The notes below the pieces were generated by a model, which was given only the letters and a program-made list of their open reading frames with translations, did not search any database and was not told where the DNA came from. Source: Nostoc paludosum FACHB-159 (lineage in GTDB: Bacteria > Cyanobacteriota > Cyanobacteriia > Cyanobacteriales > Nostocaceae). Taken from it: DNA of 64,000 bases. Made by a program: the position numbers and the translations under genes. Shown here in pieces: positions 8,917 through 17,639 of the stretch; within the stretch, counting starts at the first letter, position 1; each line of letters begins with the position of its first letter. The DNA is taken from the NCBI RefSeq assembly GCF_014698835.1, contig NZ_JACJTU010000003.1, positions 62,001 to 126,000 of the forward strand, in the 5' to 3' direction.

Positions 8917-9963
8917 TTAACTTAAAGCTTCACTCAACAACTCACGGTGCATTAATGCTCTATCCACTAAAGATTGTATTTGCTCAGGTGATAACGGATC
9001 GCCATTAGCATAATGTTCCATCCAAGTTTTACCAATCAAATTGGTGTCATCTGGTAAAGTTGCTAAATCCCAGCCAGGTATCGCCAATTCTTCCATAAGA
9101 CGATTGACTTTAGGATCGTAACTCAGAGCAAAACAGCGACAGCCTTCAGCAGCAGCCATAATTAAGCTGTGCAAACGCATTCCAATTGCCATTTCCACAC
9201 CGCGAAACACACCTTTTAAAAGTTGCGGATCTTCCAGACACAAAATCTTGCTAACATCTGGAAGATGCGGTTGAATCGTTTGGGCAATACTTAAATCTTC
9301 ACTTTTTTGGAATGGCAGTAGTAAGATAAACGCTTGCGTGGCTTTTTGAAAATCTACTAAAGCACGAGTCAAGTTAGCCAAACGTGCTTCTGTAAGTTGG
9401 GGATGCGATCGCAATGTTACGGCAACTCTCGGCGCAGGTAAATCCCAAAGTCCTGGTACTGGTTTAGATTCCAATGCCCAAACCGGGTCAGGAGCTATGA
9501 TACAAGGAATTTGCCATTCAGATAATAAAGCAGCACTGGCGCGATCGCGGACACTGACTTTGGTACAATTTCTAAAAGTTTGCCTGGCTAAGAAGCGAGT
9601 TTGAGGACGCACCAAGGGGCCAATACCCTGCGCCCAAGCTACAGTTTTCAAACCGAAATTCTGTGCCAATGACATCAGTCCGCCATAATAAAATGGGCTA
9701 ATAATACTGGTAACGTCTTGAATCAGACTACCACCACCCCAAATCAAGGCATCACAAGAGCGCAAAGCTTGGAGAACAGGTAAAACAGCCATGCGATTGT
9801 AAGTTTCTACATTGTAGCGATCGCGCGTTTCCTCTGGATTACCCGAAAGCACCACAGGCGTCACATCAGGTGGTAACATTTGCAAAAGCGTTGCCAACAA
9901 AGCTTCGTCACCACCATTACCTTTACCGTAATATCCAGATAATAACGCCCGCATCTTTGCCAT
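8917..9963 (-). CDS. csaB: Polysaccharide pyruvyl transferase CsaB
   Basis: The protein starts MAKMRALLSGYYGKGNGGDEALL, carries IWGGGSLIQD and AWAQGIGPL, and ends with the conserved GMRLHSLIMAAAEGC block. These are hallmarks of the CsaB branch of pyruvyl transferases, which add ketal pyruvate to cell-wall polysaccharide so that SLH-domain proteins can bind it. This fits the presence of an SLH-domain porin at 19.8-21.4 kb. Its 348 residues match the family. The small aspartic protease gene lies 10 bp away on the same strand. Confidence 0.9.
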   Translation of the reverse strand: MAKMRALLSGYYGKGNGGDEALLATLLQMLPPDVTPVVLSGNPEETRDRYNVETYNRMAVLPVLQALRSCDALIWGGGSLIQDVTSIISPFYYGGLMSLAQNFGLKTVAWAQGIGPLVRPQTRFLARQTFRNCTKVSVRDRASAALLSEWQIPCIIAPDPVWALESKPVPGLWDLPAPRVAVTLRSHPQLTEARLANLTRALVDFQKATQAFILLLPFQKSEDLSIAQTIQPHLPDVSKILCLEDPQLLKGVFRGVEMAIGMRLHSLIMAAAEGCRCFALSYDPKVNRLMEELAIPGWDLATLPDDTNLIGKTWMEHYANGDPLSPEQIQSLVDRALMHRELLSEALS

Positions 9964-10004
9964 TTTAGATTTTGGATTTTGGATTTTAGATTATCAACTT
10001 TATT

Positions 10005-10080
10005 GAGAACTCAGAACTCCTAACTCCTAACTCCTAACTCCTAACTCCTCCCCACTCCTAACTCCCCACTCCCCACTTCT
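10005..10080. repeat. CTAACTC / CCCCACT heptamer repeats
   Basis: At least four perfect CTAACTC-type units are followed by CCCCACT-type units, ending at the start codon of the DUF2499 gene. The ribosome binding region of that gene is therefore replaced by repeat sequence, and no Shine-Dalgarno is visible. Confidence 0.65.
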
Positions 10081-10416
10081 ATGCATGTTCTTTCGATTCC
10101 CACGTGGATTATTCATATTTCTAGCGTTATTGAGTGGATTATTGCCATTTGGTTAATTTGGACTTACGGCGAACTCACTCGTAACCGCAATTGGTGGGCA
10201 TTGTCCCTTGCCATGTTACCAGCTTTGGTTAGTGCCATGTGTGCTTGTACCTGGCATTATTTCGACAATGCCGAATCTCTCGAATGGCTGGTAACGCTTC
10301 AGGCTACCATGACCTTAGTTGGTAACATTACACTTTGGGCGGCGGCGTTTTTGATTTGGCGTTCCACAAAGTCTACTAACACTGTTGCACTCCAACCTAT
10401 TAAATCAAAGCAATGA
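10081..10416 (+). CDS. DUF2499 (Ycf49-like) membrane protein
   Basis: This 111-residue protein has about three hydrophobic helices and conserved Trp/His positions (MHVLSIPTWIIHISSVIEW, CTWHYFDNAESLEWLVTLQ). The family is conserved in cyanobacteria and plastids (Ycf49-like); the function is unknown. Its stop overlaps the start of the next gene by four bases (ATGA), a sign of translational coupling, and the two families usually occur together. Confidence 0.82.
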   Translation: MHVLSIPTWIIHISSVIEWIIAIWLIWTYGELTRNRNWWALSLAMLPALVSAMCACTWHYFDNAESLEWLVTLQATMTLVGNITLWAAAFLIWRSTKSTNTVALQPIKSKQ

Positions 10417-10706
10417 TGTCTAAAGAAACCCTGTTCGCGCTTTCATTGTTTCCCTATTTGGGTTTCTTGTGGTTTATCAGCCGCAGTCCACAAATGCCGC
10501 GTTTAGCGCTATATGGATTTTACGGTACTCTTGTATTTGTTTTCGTCACCATTCCCGCAGGAATTTATGCCGTACTGCATTATGGCAAGTCTCTAGCCAA
10601 TGTAGATTGGTTACACGGTGGTGCAGAAGTATTTTTGACCCTTACGAACATCTTGATTGTTTTGGGTTTTCGGCAAGCAGTCAAGGAATTGAAAAATAGT
10701 GAGTAG
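10413..10706 (+). CDS. DUF3593 membrane protein
   Basis: This 97-residue protein starts MMSKETLFALSLFPYLGFLW and is almost wholly membrane-embedded (about three helices), with a conserved NVDWLHGGAEVFLTLTN segment. It is the usual partner of the DUF2499 protein in photosynthetic organisms; together they may form a small thylakoid or envelope membrane complex, which is an inference from their co-occurrence. The ATG at 10413 overlaps the upstream stop; a second ATG follows at 10416. Confidence 0.82.
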   Translation: MMSKETLFALSLFPYLGFLWFISRSPQMPRLALYGFYGTLVFVFVTIPAGIYAVLHYGKSLANVDWLHGGAEVFLTLTNILIVLGFRQAVKELKNSE

Positions 10707-10735
10707 GGCATGGGGCATGGGGCATAGGGCATGGA
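10706..10735. repeat. GGGCATG heptamer repeats
   Basis: Four tandem units of the GGGCATG type follow the DUF3593 stop codon directly. The complementary CCCATGC series occurs at 11113-11192, so the two runs flank the 21-bp array and could pair with each other. Confidence 0.7.
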
Positions 10736-10760
10736 AGACGATAAGGGAGATTTAAAACTG

Positions 10761-11111
10761 AAAGTTGTGAGCTTCAGAGGCTCAAAGTTGGAGTTCAGAG
10801 GTTCAAAGTTCGAGTTCAAAACCTAAACGTTCGAGTTCAAAACCTCAACGTTCCAGTTCAAAACCTCAACGTTCCAGTTTAAAACCTCAACGTTTCAGTT
10901 CAAAACCTGAAAGTTCCAGTTCAAAACCTGAACGTTCGAGCTCAAAACCTGAAAGTTCCAGTTCAAAACCTGAACGTTCGAGTTCAAAACCTGAAAGTTC
11001 CAGTTCAAAACCTCAAAGTTTCAGTTCAAAACCTCAACGTTTCAGTTCAAAACCTCAAAGTTTCAGTTCAAAACATCAACTTTCCAGTTTAAAACCTCAA
11101 CGTTCAAACTT
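10761..11111. repeat. 21-bp tandem array, fifteen full units
   Basis: Fifteen head-to-tail units of exactly 21 bp run from 10784 to 11098, with a diverged 23-bp unit before and a partial unit after. Each unit has the frame AAxGTTxxAG followed by the near-constant core TTCAAAACCT. Units 7-11 alternate two versions (AAAGTTCCAG and AACGTTCGAG), giving a 42-bp higher-order period. There are no unique spacers, so it is not a CRISPR. One forward frame is open over about nine units but has no start codon and is closed by TAA in units 5 and 15. The function is unknown. Confidence 0.93.
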
Positions 11112-11112
11112 A

Positions 11113-11192
11113 TTTCCCAATGCCCCATGCCCAATACTTCGACTTGGCTCAGTACAAGTGCCCAATGCCCCATGCCCCATGCCCCATGCCCA
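11113..11192. repeat. CCCATGC heptamer repeats before hisA
   Basis: AATGCCCCATGCCC units occur on both sides of a short non-repetitive insert (ATACTTCGACTTGGCTCAG). This is the complement of the GGGCATG run at 10706-10735. It ends about 30 bp before the hisA start. Confidence 0.7.
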
Positions 11193-11222
11193 TTTTCAAA
11201 CTGCATTGAGAGGAAAAAGTAA

Positions 11223-11996
11223 ATGGATGTAATTCCAGCAATAGATTTACTAGAAGGTCATTGTGTGCGACTGTATCAGGGAGACTACGATCGCTCGCAA
11301 GTTTTTAGCGAAAACCCGGCTGATGTTGCTAAACAGTGGGTGGAACAGGGCGCTACAAGATTGCACGTTGTCGATCTAGATGGTGCAAAAGCAGGTAAAG
11401 TAGTAAATCTTCAAGCAATTGAAGCGATCGCTAAAGTGGTATCAGTGCCCATTGAAATTGGCGGAGGATTGCGCGATCGCACCAGCGTAGAACAAGTGTT
11501 TAATCTGGGCGTACAGTGGGCAATTCTCGGTACCATCGCCGTAGAAGAACCCCAGCTAGTGCAAGAACTCTGCCAAGAATTTCCCGAACAAATTATTATC
11601 GGTATTGACGCCCGTAATGGCCGTGTAGCTACTCGCGGTTGGTTAGAAACTTCAGAAGTTTTAGCAACCCAACTGGCTGTCACAATGCAAGAATTGGGCG
11701 CGGCAGCAATTATTTATACTGACATACACCGTGATGGTACTCTTTCAGGGCCGAATTTAGAAGCTTTGCGAGAACTAGCTGGTGCAATTTCCATACCAGT
11801 AATCGCTTCTGGTGGAGTTAGTTCTGTTACCGATTTGTTGAGTTTGCTGGCGTTAGAACCACAAGGCGTGACTGGTGTAATTGTCGGACGTGCTTTGTAT
11901 ACTGGGGATATTTTACTCAAAGAAGCATTACAAGCGATCGGCCCTGGGCGGATTCAGGATATTCCACCCGATTTCGGTTTTTCTAGTTTTGCTTGA
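11223..11996 (+). CDS. hisA: ProFAR isomerase (histidine biosynthesis)
   Basis: The enzyme isomerises ProFAR to PRFAR in histidine synthesis. The sequence [20 protein letters not shown] with the catalytic Asp, [36 protein letters not shown] and VIASGGVSS are the (beta-alpha)8-barrel signatures of HisA. Length (257) is normal. A purine-rich GAGAGGAAAAAGTAA precedes the ATG as ribosome binding site. No other his genes are near. Four bases at its 3' end overlap a Uma2 remnant. Confidence 0.96.
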   Translation: MDVIPAIDLLEGHCVRLYQGDYDRSQVFSENPADVAKQWVEQGATRLHVVDLDGAKAGKVVNLQAIEAIAKVVSVPIEIGGGLRDRTSVEQVFNLGVQWAILGTIAVEEPQLVQELCQEFPEQIIIGIDARNGRVATRGWLETSEVLATQLAVTMQELGAAAIIYTDIHRDGTLSGPNLEALRELAGAISIPVIASGGVSSVTDLLSLLALEPQGVTGVIVGRALYTGDILLKEALQAIGPGRIQDIPPDFGFSSFA

Positions 11997-12199
11997 CATT
12001 TTCTGTATTTCCCAAAAAATCCATACACGTATTTGTCTTAAATAAAGGAGAATATGTTGAGGTGGAAACTAGCCCTACATTTGGGAAGTTACCTGTGATT
12101 GAGGGAATATTACAGTTTTTGCAACTCAGCTTGACACAAGGATCTAGTACAGCCCAACGGGCATTTAGGCAGTGGATACGTAAAGCATTAACACAATAA
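11993..12199 (+). pseudogene. C-terminal remnant of a Uma2-family endonuclease
   Basis: The 68 codons read VFVLNKGEYVEVETSPTFG...LPVIEGILQF...AQRAFRQWIRKAL, which matches the C-terminal end of Uma2 (DUF820) proteins. The usual form there is a YVL..GEYVE strand, SPTF.LPVIE and a final RAFR.WVR helix. The N-terminal catalytic core is absent, since the frame begins at the end of hisA. It is probably a decayed copy left after an insertion or deletion. An intact Uma2 gene lies at 44768-45475. Confidence 0.6.
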
Positions 12200-12589
12200 T
12201 AAATCTCAAGTTTGGTTAAGTTAAGTATTGATCGATATAGTTTGGGTAGAACGAAATTTTTGATAATGATGCTAATTATACACTTGGCTCCATAAATTTC
12301 ATGTTGCCATATTCTTGGGAAGCCTAGATACTTAAGTATTCAAGATTAAAGCGTGTAGTCAGTATTACTGGATAACATATTACTTTATCTATTTTGTCCA
12401 GCCAGAAAGCGATCGCTAACTTAATATATTAAGATTTGTATTTTTTCTGTTAAAAGTGAAGGCATACTACGCGAGTAACTTTATTTACTACATTTTTTGG
12501 AAAAAACTTAATTTTTCTGTGAGATATTTCTGTAATCGACAATACCCGTAATGTAGATAAAATTATAGTAGACTTCAAAGTTTAATATT
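12200..12589. other. AT-rich spacer, no recognised gene
   Basis: I see no gene or known RNA in this stretch. It contains two small palindromes, TACTTAAGTA (about 12329) and CTTAATATATTAAG (about 12419-12432), and one HIP1 octamer. It presumably holds the promoter of the small ORF that follows. Confidence 0.35.
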
Positions 12590-12709
12590 ATGGCTAGTCA
12601 AGATAAAAATTCCCATCAAGCATTTAATCAAACACAGGCTAATGGAACAAAGAACAAGAAGAAACTACAACCTCCCCCAGATATCAAAAAACCAAAGAAA
12701 ACAGAATAA
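12590..12709 (+). CDS. Very small, Lys/Gln/Pro-rich protein (39 aa)
   Basis: The ATG at 12590 opens a 39-codon frame (MASQDKNSHQAFNQTQANG...) ending in a basic, proline-containing tail (LQPPPDIKKPKKTE). It is fully hydrophilic, with no membrane segment or known domain. Composition without stop codons in a very AT-rich region, and a hairpin just downstream, argue for a real gene, but there is no good Shine-Dalgarno and no recognised family. Confidence 0.4.
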   Translation: MASQDKNSHQAFNQTQANGTKNKKKLQPPPDIKKPKKTE

Positions 12710-12727
12710 AAATTGTTAGACTTTGTT

Positions 12728-12757
12728 GTAGAGACTTAAATTTAATTAAGCCTCTAC
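12728..12757 (+). terminator. Hairpin after the small ORF
   Basis: GTAGAGACTTAA and TTAAGCCTCTAC form an imperfect stem of about eleven pairs with one A-C mismatch and a short AT loop. No long T run follows. It is placed to end the small ORF and lies before the convergent coiled-coil gene. Confidence 0.4.
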
Positions 12758-12886
12758 GCATAGATTATGTAATGATAAAGGTGTTATTCGCCAGAATCCA
12801 GAATGACTAGAAAATCTAGAGTGCCATAGGTTTTTAAATTTACTCAAATTATTCTGAATTCTGCATTCTGCATTCTGAATTCTCAC

Positions 12887-13966
12887 TTATTTATTTTTCA
12901 CTTGACTCTTTGCCTGTTCTAAAGCTATTTCTTTCATCGCCTGATACGAATTCACGTTAGAAGTACCTTCAATGGCTTTAACTGCCAAATCCTGAACTTG
13001 TTTAAGGGCAGATTCAAGTTGTTTAGAAAGATTTTGAATGCGTGCTTCTTGATTAGTAATAGTCTGTTCTAGAGATTGCAGTCTTTGTTCATAAAAGCGC
13101 TTTTGCCCTTCTACTTCCTTAGAATATAAATCTGATTTAACCTTAGCTTGGTAATAAGCAATACCTTTGCCTTCTTCTGTAGCTTTTTTGATGGCTGCTT
13201 CTTTTTCTTTCGGAAAAGCCTCTACTTTAGCTTTCAATTCTTCAAATTGTTTTTCTCGTTCAGAAATTGCTTTTTCCCGTTCAGCCCACTGTTTTTCTGT
13301 TTCTTGGAGTAATTCCTCTAGCTGCTTATATAATGCTTTTTGATGTTGTTCGTATTCATCATCGTCTAGCTGTCGTTGGAGTTCTAAATTATACTTATAC
13401 TCTGCTGCATCGCGTTGGCGAGTTTTATTCAAGTTTTCATTCCGTTCTTTTATCGCCCGTTGATGTTCTTCTTGTTCTTTTCCCCAAGTATTTCTTTCAT
13501 CTGCTATTTCTTGCAATAACACTTCAGCACGCTGGCTATATTCTTCCTGATAAGCTTTAGAATTATCTTCATAGGATTGGATAAGAGTATCCAAAATATT
13601 ATCAGAAATTTCTAAATTATGTAACTGCTTTAATTGTTGAATTTCATCTTCTAAAGTTTGTCTAATTTCATCTAATTTAGAAGCTTTAGTTGTTAATTGT
13701 TCGGATAACTCATTAGCAGCGCTACCAAAACCTAATTGAATTTTTGCTAAGCTTTCAATTGTATTATTCATCTTTTGTTGGACACTAGAAAGCTGATTCA
13801 TAGGTGTTTTTTGTTCTGTTTTAGGCTGTTCTTTAGTTACAGACTTGCTTTCTTTAGCAACTTGCTCAAGTTGCGATTTCAGCGCTGCTTGTTCTTTAGC
13901 TAACTCCTCATACGCCTGAAGAATCTCTACTTTAGTATTCTTCTCAGTCGGTTTTTTCACCACCAC
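12887..13966 (-). CDS. Coiled-coil protein, paralogue of the next gene
   Basis: Nearly the whole chain is charged heptad-like helix (for example the stretch around EEYSQRAEVLLQEIADERN), so a long coiled coil is expected; there is no catalytic motif, signal or membrane segment. It shares layout and short motifs with the protein at 14026-15009: SKLDEI near the first third, LKxxVxxFPxExEEAxKKAxEE in the last third, and a common C-terminal ALKQAQDLA-type ending (ALKQVQDLA here). The start is set at GTG 13966 because a strong AAGAGGAGG lies six bases upstream; an upstream TTG at 13999 is less likely. The role is unknown; a filament or scaffold is possible. Confidence 0.75.
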   Translation of the reverse strand: MVVKKPTEKNTKVEILQAYEELAKEQAALKSQLEQVAKESKSVTKEQPKTEQKTPMNQLSSVQQKMNNTIESLAKIQLGFGSAANELSEQLTTKASKLDEIRQTLEDEIQQLKQLHNLEISDNILDTLIQSYEDNSKAYQEEYSQRAEVLLQEIADERNTWGKEQEEHQRAIKERNENLNKTRQRDAAEYKYNLELQRQLDDDEYEQHQKALYKQLEELLQETEKQWAEREKAISEREKQFEELKAKVEAFPKEKEAAIKKATEEGKGIAYYQAKVKSDLYSKEVEGQKRFYEQRLQSLEQTITNQEARIQNLSKQLESALKQVQDLAVKAIEGTSNVNSYQAMKEIALEQAKSQVKNK

Positions 13967-14025
13967 AACAAACCTCCTCTTCAGGAATTGAAAATTCAAA
14001 ATGACTAAGACGCTACAAACTCAAA

Positions 14026-15009
14026 CTATTTAGAACTAGAACTACCAAAAGCTCTCATAGCTAAGTCTTGTGCTTGTTTTAATGCAGTTTGCAATTGGGC
14101 AGAAATACCTTCTATCTGCTCAGTTTGTTTCTTGATTGTTTCTTCTAGAGATTGAATTTTTAATTCATAACTCTGTTTGTTAGATTCCCATTCTTTCTCA
14201 AATAAATCAGCCTCGATTTTGGCTTTTTGATTGGCTTCTTTAATTGCTTCTTCTCTAGCTTTCTTAACAGCTTCTTCTAGTTCATTAGGGAATGTGGCTA
14301 CTTTTTGTTGATAATCTGCAAATAGCGGCTGATGTTTGGTGAGTATTTTTTCTCGTTCGTTCCAATCTTTCTCTTTGTTTTGAGAATTTTCTTGTATTTC
14401 TCTTTCTTGTTGACGCTTGATGGCATCGTAGCTGTCTGTATTAAGTTTACGAGTAGTTTCTAATTTATATTGATATTCTTCTTCTGCTTGCTTGCGTTCT
14501 TTGGCTAATAGCTCGTTATAGGCTTGCAGTTTTTCTTCATACTCTGCTTGCTCTTTCTGCCATTCTTTCCGCCTAAGAGCAATTTCTTTCTCTAGAGTTT
14601 CCTTTTTACTAATACTATCTTGTTCTAGGATTTTGAGTTTTTCTTGGTGTTCTTGGCTTAAAATATCTAGAGTATCAGCAACAACTCTAATTTGCTGAAG
14701 CTCCTGTAGGCGTTGCGTTTCAATTTCTATTGCTTGGTTTAATTCATCTAATTTGGAATTTTCCTGAGCTAATTTTTCAGATAATGCATTGAGAATACTG
14801 CCAAACTCTAGTTGTAAATCAGCTAAACCTTTGACAATACTATCAACTGTATATGCCGAAGCTGCTTGCAGAATTTCTTGACTTTTTGCCTTTTCTGCTT
14901 CCTCTTGTTTAGTTGCTATTTTAAATTCCAGCTTTTTCCTTTGGATAAGAATTTGTTGAAATGCTTGCATTAGTTGTTGTTTGCTGTCCTTGACTCCAAC
15001 TGTAGTCAT
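14026..15009 (-). CDS. Coiled-coil protein, first of a paralogous pair
   Basis: This 327-residue protein is dominated by Glu/Lys/Gln-rich helix, with SKLDELNQAIEIETQRLQEL and a conserved segment ending FPNELEEAVKKAREEA, and it ends ALKQAQDLAMRAFGSSSSK. It is transcribed just before its paralogue (12887-13966), with 59 bp between them. ATG 15009 is preferred, with GGAG seven bases upstream; a TTG at 15051 is an alternative. Adjacent paired coiled-coil genes in cyanobacteria include filament-forming proteins, so a heteropolymer with its neighbour is a reasonable guess, not a finding. Confidence 0.75.
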   Translation of the reverse strand: MTTVGVKDSKQQLMQAFQQILIQRKKLEFKIATKQEEAEKAKSQEILQAASAYTVDSIVKGLADLQLEFGSILNALSEKLAQENSKLDELNQAIEIETQRLQELQQIRVVADTLDILSQEHQEKLKILEQDSISKKETLEKEIALRRKEWQKEQAEYEEKLQAYNELLAKERKQAEEEYQYKLETTRKLNTDSYDAIKRQQEREIQENSQNKEKDWNEREKILTKHQPLFADYQQKVATFPNELEEAVKKAREEAIKEANQKAKIEADLFEKEWESNKQSYELKIQSLEETIKKQTEQIEGISAQLQTALKQAQDLAMRAFGSSSSK

Positions 15010-15479
15010 ATTCCAACTCCGTTCAATAGGCAATAATTTATTGGGTAGCAAGCCATACCAATGACTACCCTATGCAGACATCAGAGTAGCCTTTACATCG
15101 TATTTTTAACGCAGTGTAAACACTGAAATAATCAACATCAGGCACTGAGGTATACTAAGAGTTATCCACAGTATTGTCTTTGGTTTTTCTAAGTATATTT
15201 TTCCCTTTGGGGCGCTTTAGTACTTTTGTACTAATAAATATACCCAAGGCAATTTGCCCTTGTCAAGAGAAAAATTGAAGCTATTTGACTAAAAAGACTA
15301 TTGGCGGCTTCCAGGGGTAGCATTTTATAATCGTAATTAAGGATTTGTGGTAGATATAAATTTTTGTAAAGGAAATCTAAAAGAATTTACCCTAGTAGAA
15401 GCACAGTTGCACTCAGGCTAGATAATAGATGTGATCATCCTAATTGATACAAGCACAGTCCTAGACTTTTGTGATATCA
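15010..15479. promoter_or_regulatory. Divergent control region, coiled-coil pair versus sphR
   Basis: No gene is seen. The region holds the divergent promoters. It contains a perfect hairpin TTAGTAC-TTTT-GTACTAA at 15217-15234 and a lone TTATCCACA (15162-15170). I could not find a clear three-repeat Pho box near the sphR start, so autoregulation by SphR is not supported from sight. Confidence 0.45.
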
Positions 15480-16232
15480 ATGTATACCAGTGAATCGACC
15501 AAGTATTCTGCAAGAACGGACATTGGACAAACCAGCCGAATTCTAGTAGTAGAAGATGAAGAACTAATCCAGGAAATGCTAGCTGTAGCCCTAGAAGAGG
15601 AAGGTTACGGGGTGATAACGGCACCCGATGGGCGGTCTGCTATTGAGTATCTCAAAAGTTTTGAAACCAACTCAGGAGAACTTCCCTTTGATTTGGTTAT
15701 CCTTGATTTGATGCTGCCTCAAATCAATGGTTTAGATATTTGCCGTTTGCTGCGTCATCAAGGCAACCCAGTACCGATTTTAATGCTCAGTGCGAAGGGT
15801 AGCGAAACTGACCGCGTTTTGGGTTTGGAAGTGGGAGCAGATGACTACCTAACCAAACCCTTCAGTATGCGAGAATTAGTCGCTCGTTGTCGGGCTTTAC
15901 TGCGGCGTCAACGCTTAAGTACTTTGCCACAGCTACCAGTCTTAAAATTCAAGGATGTGACCTTAAATCCCCAAGAATGTCGGGTGTTGGTTCGCGGTCA
16001 AGAGGTGAGTCTTTCTCCTAAAGAGTTTCGCCTGCTGGAACTATTTATGAGTTATGCCCGTCGGGTGTGGTCGCGGGAACAATTGCTAGACCAGGTTTGG
16101 GGCCCGGATTTTGTGGGGGATAGCAAAACTGTAGATGTTCACATCCGTTGGTTACGTGAAAAATTAGAGCAAGACCCCAGCCATCCGGAATATATTGTGA
16201 CTGTACGAGGTTTTGGCTATAGGTTTGGATAA
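15480..16232 (+). CDS. sphR: Response regulator SphR (PhoB-like, OmpR family)
   Basis: The receiver domain has ILVVEDEELI, the phospho-acceptor D76 in LVILDLMLP, LMLSAKG and the Lys of YLTKPFS. The C-terminal winged helix ends in the typical IVTVRGFGYRFG. It is followed by a histidine kinase and phoU, which identifies it as the phosphate-starvation regulator of cyanobacteria. When phosphorylated it should switch on phosphate uptake and phosphatase genes. ATG 15480 is used; an in-frame GTG lies nine bases upstream (15471). The gap to sphS is 53 bp. Confidence 0.88.
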   Translation: MYTSESTKYSARTDIGQTSRILVVEDEELIQEMLAVALEEEGYGVITAPDGRSAIEYLKSFETNSGELPFDLVILDLMLPQINGLDICRLLRHQGNPVPILMLSAKGSETDRVLGLEVGADDYLTKPFSMRELVARCRALLRRQRLSTLPQLPVLKFKDVTLNPQECRVLVRGQEVSLSPKEFRLLELFMSYARRVWSREQLLDQVWGPDFVGDSKTVDVHIRWLREKLEQDPSHPEYIVTVRGFGYRFG

Positions 16233-16285
16233 TTAGTTTCGATAGTTGTTAGTTTTGAGTAATCACCAAAAAACTAACGACTCAA

Positions 16286-17611
16286 ATGCTCTTATTGGGA
16301 TTTTTTCTGGGTTTAGCGGTAGGCATTGGGTTTTGGGTTTGGCAACAGGTTCAACTTAACCGCTACCTAAAGCGCATACTCCAACCGTTAACCCCGCATT
16401 TTTACAAAGTGGGACTGCCGCTGATTCCTGGGTTACGGCAAGAAATTATGCTCTTGAGGCAGCAGCGACAAGATTTGCAACAGTCGCTGCAAAGTTACCA
16501 AGATGTGCTGGAATTTGCACCAGTAGGATATTTGCACGTGGATGAAGAAAATCAACTCTTGTGGTGCAATCAGCAGGCGCAGGAAATTTTATATCTGCAA
16601 AGGTGGCAGCCAGGGCAAGTAAGGTTATTGCTGGAGTTGGTAAGGTCTTATGAACTCGATCATTTAATTGAGCAAACTCGTGATTGGCAAAAACCACAGG
16701 CTAAGGAGTGGGTATTTCACCCCTCTTGTGACAATGCCGCGCAAATACCGAAAATCAAATCTCTGACTTTGCGGGCATGTAGCTTACCTTTACCTAACGG
16801 ACAAGTAGGCGTATTTTTAGAAAATCGTCAACCCCTATTGGATATAAATCAAGCACGCGATCGCTCTTTTTCCGATTTAGCACACGAACTCAGAACGCCT
16901 TTAACTTCCATTCGCTTGGTTGTGGAAACTTTACAAAACCGTTTGGAACCACCTTTAAATCGCTGGGTTAACCGCCTGATGCAAGAAGTTGACCGCTTGA
17001 TTAGCTTGGTGCAAAGCTGGTTAGAACTCACCCAAATGGAAACAAACCCCAACATGCAATTGCAAACCGAAGCTGTGGAATTGCGATCGCTAATTGCATC
17101 TGTTTGGGAAAACCTAGAACCTTTAGCACAGCGACAACATCTGTCTTTGAGTTATTCTGGCCCAGAAAATCTGTGGATTAAGGCAGATCCAGCCCGTATG
17201 TACCAGGTTTTTCTCAACTTGCTGGACAACAGCATTAAATATAGTCTTCCTTCTACTTCCATTCGCATCCAAGCAAAAATCCTATCAGCGAATAATAATG
17301 GGGATAATGCTGGTTCCTCGTGCCTCGAAATAAATCTTATTGATTCCGGTGTAGGCTTTTCCCAAGCAGATTTACCCCACATTTTTGAGCGATTTTATCG
17401 TGGAGATAAAGCCAGATCCCATTCCCCGCAGGATAATAATTCTATAGGGGCAATTGTTGGCAATGGCTTAGGTTTAGCGATCGTTCAACAAATTCTTCTA
17501 GCTCATGGAGGTTCCATCAAAGCGATGAACCATCCAGAAACTGGTGGAGCGTGGATGCAAATTCTATTCCCAGAAGTGATGTCAAACTCCCTAAGCCAAG
17601 ACTATAGTTAA
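16286..17611 (+). CDS. sphS: Phosphate sensor histidine kinase SphS (PhoR-like)
   Basis: An N-terminal hydrophobic stretch (MLLLGFFLGLAVGIGFWVW) anchors the protein to the membrane. It is followed by a PAS-like region (about residues 70-190), the H box with phospho-acceptor H200 in DLAHELRTPL, then the N box (NLLDNSIKYS), G1 (DSGVGFSQ), F box (IFERFYRG) and G2 (GNGLGLAIV). The short N-terminal helix without a large periplasmic loop is typical of SphS, which senses phosphate through the Pst transporter and PhoU. It should phosphorylate SphR. It sits in an operon-like row sphR-sphS-phoU. Confidence 0.9.
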   Translation: MLLLGFFLGLAVGIGFWVWQQVQLNRYLKRILQPLTPHFYKVGLPLIPGLRQEIMLLRQQRQDLQQSLQSYQDVLEFAPVGYLHVDEENQLLWCNQQAQEILYLQRWQPGQVRLLLELVRSYELDHLIEQTRDWQKPQAKEWVFHPSCDNAAQIPKIKSLTLRACSLPLPNGQVGVFLENRQPLLDINQARDRSFSDLAHELRTPLTSIRLVVETLQNRLEPPLNRWVNRLMQEVDRLISLVQSWLELTQMETNPNMQLQTEAVELRSLIASVWENLEPLAQRQHLSLSYSGPENLWIKADPARMYQVFLNLLDNSIKYSLPSTSIRIQAKILSANNNGDNAGSSCLEINLIDSGVGFSQADLPHIFERFYRGDKARSHSPQDNNSIGAIVGNGLGLAIVQQILLAHGGSIKAMNHPETGGAWMQILFPEVMSNSLSQDYS

Positions 17612-17639
17612 GAATATCTTCACGTTTGAGATTACAAGT

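Noticed and set aside
10784..11098. 21-bp array as a CRISPR or as a repeat-protein gene
   Set aside because: There are no unique spacers, and the one long open frame has no start codon and is closed by TAA in two units.
15162..15170. TTATCCACA, a perfect DnaA-box match
   Set aside because: It is a single copy without neighbours, no dnaA or dnaN gene is near, and a 9-mer match is expected about once in a window of this size.
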